Below are positions 58,337 to 64,000 of a stretch of DNA of 64,000 bases, piece after piece; position 1 is the stretch's first letter; each line of letters starts with the position of its first letter. Both the position numbers and the translations under genes were made by a program. This stretch comes from Zantedeschia hybrid cultivar (taxonomy: Eukaryota; Streptophyta; Magnoliopsida; Alismatales; Araceae). Location: positions 19,484,614-19,548,613 of the forward strand of contig JARZZO010000008.1 in assembly GCA_030544215.1 (NCBI GenBank), written 5' to 3'. Under the pieces are notes generated by a model. That model was not told where the DNA came from, did not search any database, and saw only the letters and a program-made list of their open reading frames with translations.

Positions 58337-59227
58337 GACTCTGGTGGATGTGTTGATGCGGTTTCAGCAGCAATTCAAGTACTGGAGGTTTGCAACTCCT
58401 ACATACATAATATTTTTTGAAGCACACTGCACACAGTGATGCATTTGACAAAACCCAGTGCTTTAGGTGTTCAAATAGGAGCCCATTGTTGTTCACTGGT
58501 GTGTAGTTTCTGCTAATGCTCTTTCATGGCTGATCCCACGGCATTAATGATTATTGTTTTTCGTTGTCCTGTGATAGGTTGACATTAATTATTCATGTAT
58601 CAAAATATTTAATTGTGACAAAGTTAATGTTCACATGTTAAATATTGTCATGGAAATGGTTAACATGACTATGGGGATTGAGTAAGCATGATGTGGCGAT
58701 GGTTTTATATTTTCTCATGTTTACAAGTGTCTCCATAATGCAGTGATTTATCCTAGGAGCCTGCATTGTTAGAAATTGTGCCAACCTTACTAAACAACAT
58801 TGCCTCTACTGAAAACATTCAAGAGAAATGGTGTGAGATTGTTTGTTTTTCCTATAGGATGATCCGATTACAAATGCTGGCCGAGGTTCAAATTTGACTG
58901 AAGCTGGGCATATAGAATGTGATGCCAATATCATAGATGGCTTTTCTGGAACATTTGGAGCCGTTGGAGTTGTACCGGGTAATTTATTTTTGTAGCCTCT
59001 ACAATTTTTTGTAGTTAAGATTATGGTTGAGGATGTGTTTAGATGGATAATATCTTTTGTCACATGCTGCTTAGGCATTGATTATGTGATGTTTCACCTA
59101 GTGATCTGTTTACTTATTAACCATATGTTCATTGTAGATCAGGTGTGCAGAATGCTATCAAAATTGCCACTTGCTTGTTAAAAGAGCAACTGATGGGGTC
59201 TTCTTTGCTAGGTCGTTTACCTCCAAT
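58337..59227 (+). pseudogene. Captured threonine aspartase (taspase) fragment, three exons
   Basis: The exons are 58337-58387 (DSGGCVDAVSAAIQVLE), 58858-58978 (DDPITNAGRGSNLTEAGHIE, CDANIIDGFSGTFGAVGVVPG) and 59143-59227 (VQNAIKIATCLLKEQL, MGSSLLGRLPP). Each has proper AG and GT borders, and the phases join (0, then 1, then 2) with no stop. This is the alpha-subunit part of plant taspase, an Ntn-hydrolase related to isoaspartyl peptidase/asparaginase. NAGRGSNLT and CDASIMDG are family signatures. The N-terminus and the whole catalytic-Thr half are absent. Introns between the pieces (470 and 164 bp) are kept, so capture was from genomic DNA rather than mRNA. Confidence 0.9.
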
Positions 59228-60324
59228 GTAATGACTGCACTTTCTTGATAAGTTTGACCTTTTGCCCTTTTCGTGATGTTATTTGGCTAAGTACATATCT
59301 TCATTATGTAATAATATGTCATGAATTTGCTTAGAAGTACCATACTTGTTGTTATTCTAAACTGTGACAAGAGTGGCGTCCTTTTGTGGGTTGATTATGT
59401 GGTGTGAGTTCTTTTTTCCCTTTTTCACCCAGGCGACTAAGAATATGCAAAAATTGTGGTTATTCTATGGCGGGAGCTTTTTGCGCCTGTAGGAGTGGGG
59501 CTTCTACAAGTTTATATATATGTATAGAGCATGTGTAAGCTGCGGTAGTGCAAACTGGTTCTAAAAAGAATTAAGATCCTTTAAGTGCACATTTGTATGT
59601 CAGCCTCAAATTTTGTTGAAGAATGTTGGATTTTCCTTATTGTCAAGGTTATGCAGGAGGACATGTCCAATCTATGTCATTGCCTTGCTCACTGTCCATT
59701 TACGCTGAGTAGATGAGATGCAGGTCTTGCTGCATGGAGCCAGTTCATTATTTTCATTGAGACAACTCCTTGGGATGCATTTACTCTGCAGAAGCAGTTC
59801 TGTCACTGGCATGTGGACTGGGCAGATAAGATCATAAAGAAGGGGGAAAAATGAAGATGGACAAAATTAACTGGTGACCTTTCATGTGTATGAGAGTGAG
59901 GATTTGGTATTGGGATTATGGATGACTCCCAATTAAGCACCATATTTCATCCAATATTTCGTCATATTATATGTATGGCTAGTAGAAATAGGAAGGAAAA
60001 AAAGATGTTTGCAAGAGTGAAACAAACATCTATTGGTAGCCTGTTAGTGATTATTCTCACCACTGTAATTTGCATATCGTTTACCTATGGAAAGGAAGAT
60101 CATGAGTACTATCTTATATTGAAATTTCTGAGCCATGTCTGGAGAATTGTGATGATTGCTGCTTTTTTTTTGGATGTGCTTGTATGGATGTACTTATTAG
60201 TTAAGTTCATACTGTGTATGGATGTGCTTGTATGGATGTGTGTATTTGTTTATATATAGGTTTGTATATCTACATATTTTTGTGTATTGTTTAATATTTT
60301 TAAATTTTTTTTTAATTAATAACT
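59228..60324 (+). other. CACTA core, right part: unidentified, possibly more captured DNA
   Basis: At about 59727-59853, after a TGCAG acceptor-like site, an open stretch reads LAAWSQFIIFIETTPWDAF, then TLQKQFCHWHVDWADKIIKK, ending TGA. It looks like a real terminal exon, but I do not recognise it. A 113-codon frame (59918-60259) is rich in hydrophobic residues with a repeated MDVLVWM block and is probably chance. No transposase motif is seen. Confidence 0.35.
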
Positions 60325-60795
60325 GTTTGTCAGCGGCTGAAACCGCTGACAAAAACTTATGTTACTATATGTCAGCGGCTAAGAAACCATAGACATATCA
60401 TATTTGTCAGCGGCTGCTATGCATGGCCGTGGACAAATATACCATTTGTCAGCGGCTGCTATGCATGGCCGTGGACAAATGTACCATTTGTCAGCGGCTA
60501 CAACTGTTACCATTAACAGCATATGTCCACGCTTACAGCCGTGGACAAAAGCATTATTTGTCAGCGGCTTATAACCGTTGACAAATACCCTATTTGTCCA
60601 CAGCTAGAAGCCGTTGACATATGTCTTATTTGTCTACGGTTTTTAGCTGTAGACATATAGGATATTTGTCAACGGTTTCTTATTAGCCGTTGACAAATAT
60701 TTGCCAACGGGACTTTTGTCCACGGCTTTGTCAGCGGCCGGCTAGCCGTTGACATATCGTTTTGTCAGCGGGTCTGTGCGAGCCGCTGACAAATC
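60325..60795. repeat. Right subterminal repeat array of the CACTA element
   Basis: Repeats of TTTGTCAGCGGCT and its complement AGCCGTTGACAAA alternate. One 40 bp unit (ATTTGTCAGCGGCTGCTATG then CATGGCCGTGGACAAATRTA) is repeated head to tail at about 60401-60486. Facing pairs form hairpins throughout. The right array uses mainly CAGCGGC, the left mainly CGACGGC. Confidence 0.88.
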
Positions 60796-60812
60796 CTCTT
60801 CTCCTTGTAGTG

Positions 60813-63366
60813 ACATATCCCCGTGGCTGGTGCAAATGTTAGGACCGGAGACATCTGCAAGCAGCGGATTTAAAGAAGCTAATAAAATAAGAGAGAGAAG
60901 GAGATCAATTGGCACAATTTTTTTCCATTCTATCAATCCTATAACTGTAAGACGTGATTTCTCTTCTTTTAAATATAAGAAGTGTACGGCAAAGTATTTT
61001 CGGACAATATTATAATAATATCTGTAAATTTTTGAAAAAAGAAAAGAAAGAAGACATAAAAAGATAAGAATCAAACTCCACATTCTTCTAAGAGTGAGCC
61101 CTGTTATAAGTCTTGTATTATGCTAAGAATGTTATGGAGTTGAACTGGGCACTGAGTTGTTCAGGGGCCATAGGGTGGACAATTCATACATAATGAAAGA
61201 AATTCCTATGTTCAATGGGTGTTGGCTTGGAAATCAGTTGAACCACCATAAAGTAGGTGCCCCAGTATGTATCTTTGTGCATTTCCTCTCTCTTCACTCT
61301 CTTCATTTTCCTACAAATTTAACTCCATCTTCATATAAATTTTTGAAAAACCAACCCATCCTTCTTCTTTAGCTATACCTACAACAAAAAACATTTTTTT
61401 ATTATTTAAGGCAAATGCAGAACCAATATTCAACCCGATAAATAATATTTTGCATCCCTACTTTGGGAGACATGACCCCATGGCTGATCACACAAGGTGT
61501 GGAACTATGTACCAATAAGTTAAGGTGATGCACTAGTCTAAAAGGTAGTATTTGATCACATATTTTAAAACACTACTAGATTTTATTCCAATTCTATTCT
61601 CACGTGCAACCACGGGAACTCACGCAAAAATCCGACTTCAAGGGCCTTTCCCATTCTCTTTTGGCAGGGTTTCAAGTGAGAGTATGACTAGACGAGTGAT
61701 TTTACTAAGACTTTTCAATGCGTCACAGAGGTTACTTTACATGTCAAAAAGTTACTTTTATATCCTTCTACATAGGCAAATGTCCCCTATTACATATTTG
61801 AGATATTTATGCATCTTCCATATTTATGCAACTTGGAAGATTCACAACCTATGCTTTCTCTCTTAAGATAGTTCGACAACTTGAATGGTATCTCCCTGCC
61901 GCTTGAATGGAACTTTTCTAAACAATCTAAATTGAGGTTTAAAATGTTGAGGATAGATAACACAAACTTGGTCCGAACAACAGTATACGGCAGCTTGTGC
62001 TTTTGTATCAATGTATGCAACGTAAGGCAGTGAGACAGCTCATTGTAAACCTGGAGACTTCGGTGAGGGACTTCCGATTTGGTTTGAGGCTCGTTTTGTG
62101 CTTTATAATATTGTAAAATTTTAATTTTGAAATTACCGGTCTAAAAACCAAGAAAATTTGAAGTCATCGTAATTTGAGATTGAAAACGCAAATAAGTTAA
62201 ACGAAAGATTTTAGAGGTCAATAGGTTTTGAAATGCAATAATTTTATGACAAATCATGTACAAAAAAATAATAATGTAAAATGATTTATAACACTCCAAA
62301 CACAAGGAAACACTATTTTACAGTTGTTTACGGTATTTTACAACCATGAAGTGATCCCTTGGGCTTTTTTTGTCAAAATGTTTTGTGAATTTTTTTGTGG
62401 AGTTATGTCTTTCTTTATTACAGACAGCACTGTAGAAACTGTACCATTTTGATCAAATTGGGTCTTCCAATGAAATTACAGAGATCACTGACAAAGTAGT
62501 TTTTTAGTAAAATGAAATCCTCTAAATCTCATTGTCTGAATAAGAATATTTCTTCGCTCCTGTGTCAAGGATAAATGTGGTTCGTCACCTACTTTTTTCT
62601 TAGGAAAATGATCATTTCATCTTTGATCCTTGTGGTGGGCAACATCACCAAGTTGAGACTTGGGAAAAAATCATCGCCCCAAAAATCCTAAACTTCATGA
62701 AAAAGTCGTGAAAGAAACATCAAAGTTTTAATATGTGAAATCTAATTTAAGGTATAATATAAACATTTAAGAATATCTAAGAAAAGAATGAGCAAGTTTT
62801 TTTTAGAAAGATAAGTTTTTTCTAAAAATTACGTGATTAAATCATGATGAAATCGCTTCTTTTAAATTTAAAATGTTTTTAATTTTTTAATAAACCATAA
62901 TTATTCATGAAAATATGTTAAGAAGAAACATATGATTAAATTATATTTTTTAAAAATAAATTACATATTTATGTTACACTACATGTAGTTGGGACACATT
63001 AGACAATATCATCTCCTTTATATATATGGCTCATTTTTAGCAATCACTAACATCCGTTAAAGGCGGCATTTAGGCTCAATTGCCGTTAGTTCTTTCTAAT
63101 TTAAGTGGTGCCGACTTCTTTAGTGGTTACTGCTAATCTTCATTGGTCATGGCTTCAGGAGCCATCACCTAGTCGTCGCCATAGCTGCTATTCTTATAAT
63201 ATGTGCAATTGAAACGGAACATTTAGATATAGTCGATGATGCAAAAGTACTAAGGTAAAACATTTTGTATGGAAAGTCGCATAACTTTGCTACAAAGACG
63301 ATAAAGTCAATAGGAATTACCGTGTAGCTCTATAAAATTTGTTGATTTGATCTTAGATATAAAGAT
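60813..63366. other. Intergenic region, no supported gene
   Basis: AT-rich. The frames at 61157-61372, 61552-61866 and 61790-62020 have no recognisable domain. I see no RNA gene, clear repeat or promoter pattern. Confidence 0.45.
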
Positions 63367-63647
63367 TGTTAGAATAGTTTTACATCTAAAAAGGGACAGA
63401 GACAATAATATCTTAAGATTTTGAATTAGATGATCTAATAACTTCAATATGATATTAGAGTATATAATTACGAATTGAGTCACGTATCGTGTCTTTGTGA
63501 TTTATGTGACATAGTCTAAAATTAGTCTGCACGTGACATGTTAAAATAGTTTCACATCGAAAAAAAAGAAAAAAAAAAAATAATGCATGATACTTATTCT
63601 ACTCAATGTCTTAAAGTTTTTAGTTGGATAATTTAATAACTTCAATA
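63367..63647 (+). mobile_element. TRIM-type miniature LTR retroelement, 281 bp
   Basis: LTR1 (63367-63449) and LTR2 (63539-63647) both start TGTTARAATAGTTTYACATC and end AATAACTTCAATA. LTR2 contains an extra A-rich patch. Directly after LTR1 is TGATATTAGAG (63450-63460), a decayed version of the TGGTATCAGAG initiator-Met tRNA primer site. Perfect AAGAT copies flank the unit (63362-63366 and 63648-63652). The interior is 89 bp and non-coding. This is the layout of terminal-repeat retrotransposons in miniature. Confidence 0.85.
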
Positions 63648-63652
63648 AAGAT

Positions 63653-64000
63653 GGATCGTGTACGAGGTCTTTTACAAGATGGTTTTAATGTTTAGAAAAA
63701 TATTAGGGTTAAGGAACCAAGTTTTAAGATGGAGCCTTCTTCTGAGATTGGATAACATACATTACTTGGCTTTGAAGGTTGACCTGTCGTAGGGCAGCCA
63801 AATGGACGACTTGCTCACCGGCCGTCCCGATCTCTTTGAAACAGGACAATCTTCAAGCAAGAACTTGCTTGCAGCTTAGTTGAACTGTTGAAGTGAACGA
63901 GAACTTAATTAGCTGTGGGAAATTGCCAACTTGAAGTGTTCCAAATTCTAAGCGTTACTTTGATCGGAGAACAGAAGAAAAATAAGAACGAATAAGAGGA
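63653..64000. other. Window end, nothing assigned
   Basis: No frame, repeat or RNA gene that I can support. Confidence 0.4.

Larger units (their letters stand above)
56765..60812 (+). mobile_element. Non-autonomous CACTA (En/Spm) element carrying captured gene fragments
   Basis: The left end is CACTACAAGGAGAAG at 56765 and the right end is its exact complement ending at 60812. Extending inward, the ends agree over about 29 bp with one mismatch (GGGATTTG versus AGGATTTG). A 3 bp ACA flanks both sides (56762-56764 and 60813-60815), the CACTA duplication size. Subterminal arrays of TGTCRRCGGCTA-type repeats in both orientations occupy about 56780-57205 and 60325-60795. No TNPD or TNPA-like transposase is seen. 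The core instead contains pieces of a CYP707A-type P450 and a taspase, plus unidentified sequence. It would need enzymes supplied in trans. Confidence 0.95.

Noticed and set aside
59918..60259. 113-codon membrane protein in the CACTA core
   Set aside because: Hydrophobic with a repeated MDVLVWM block arising from a local duplication, in an AT-rich stretch; no family recognised.
60325..60795. CRISPR-like array
   Set aside because: Short, variably spaced repeats in both orientations inside CACTA ends; subterminal transposase-binding repeats explain them.

Overview
This is nuclear DNA from a flowering plant, most likely a monocot. The gene families, GT-AG introns and very GC-rich coding exons in an AT-rich, transposon-filled background all point that way. 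A degenerate plastid rpl23-rpl2 insert keeps the ACG rpl2 start known from monocot plastids. No bacterial, plastid or mitochondrial gene organisation extends across the window.

Three host genes can be reconstructed, all on the minus strand. (1) A secondary-wall type NAC transcription factor of the SND2/NAC073 group has three exons between 1971 and 7930, with a 4.9 kb second intron that holds transposon debris. (2) A short membrane-anchored receptor-like kinase (16811-17848) lacks the catalytic aspartate of its HRD motif. (3) A HAESA-like LRR receptor kinase, HSL1 type (40212-43722), has one intron placed in the activation segment.

Most of the rest is mobile DNA. 1-1330: plastid-derived insert. 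3.1-6.4 kb (inside the NAC intron): a long foldback and two Tourist-type MITEs. 12.5 kb: solo copia LTR. 18.0 kb: Mutator-type foldback in the kinase promoter. 22.9-28.55 kb: Ty1/copia element with gag-pol in one frame, two in-frame stops and unmatched LTRs. 28.57-34.83 kb: decayed hAT element inserted 16 bp beyond the copia end. 36.0 and 54.3 kb: two hAT-type MITEs of one family. 45.5-47.1 kb: three direct repeats of about 240 bp, with an 0.8 kb hairpin between the first two. 45.0 kb: SINE-like element. 55.0-55.9 kb: Mutator-like element with long terminal repeats and GC-rich cargo. 56.77-60.81 kb: complete non-autonomous CACTA element. 63.4 kb: 281 bp TRIM.

The most notable object is the CACTA element. 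Between perfect 15 bp terminal repeats, an ACA target duplication and arrays of TGTCRRCGGCTA-type subterminal repeats, it carries exon fragments of two unrelated host genes. One is a CYP707A-type abscisic acid 8'-hydroxylase piece with the haem loop. The other is three exons of a plant threonine aspartase (taspase), with splice sites and reading phase preserved. A 258-codon frame starts inside the subterminal repeats and runs into the P450 fragment. This is a Pack-CACTA style gene-capture chimera.
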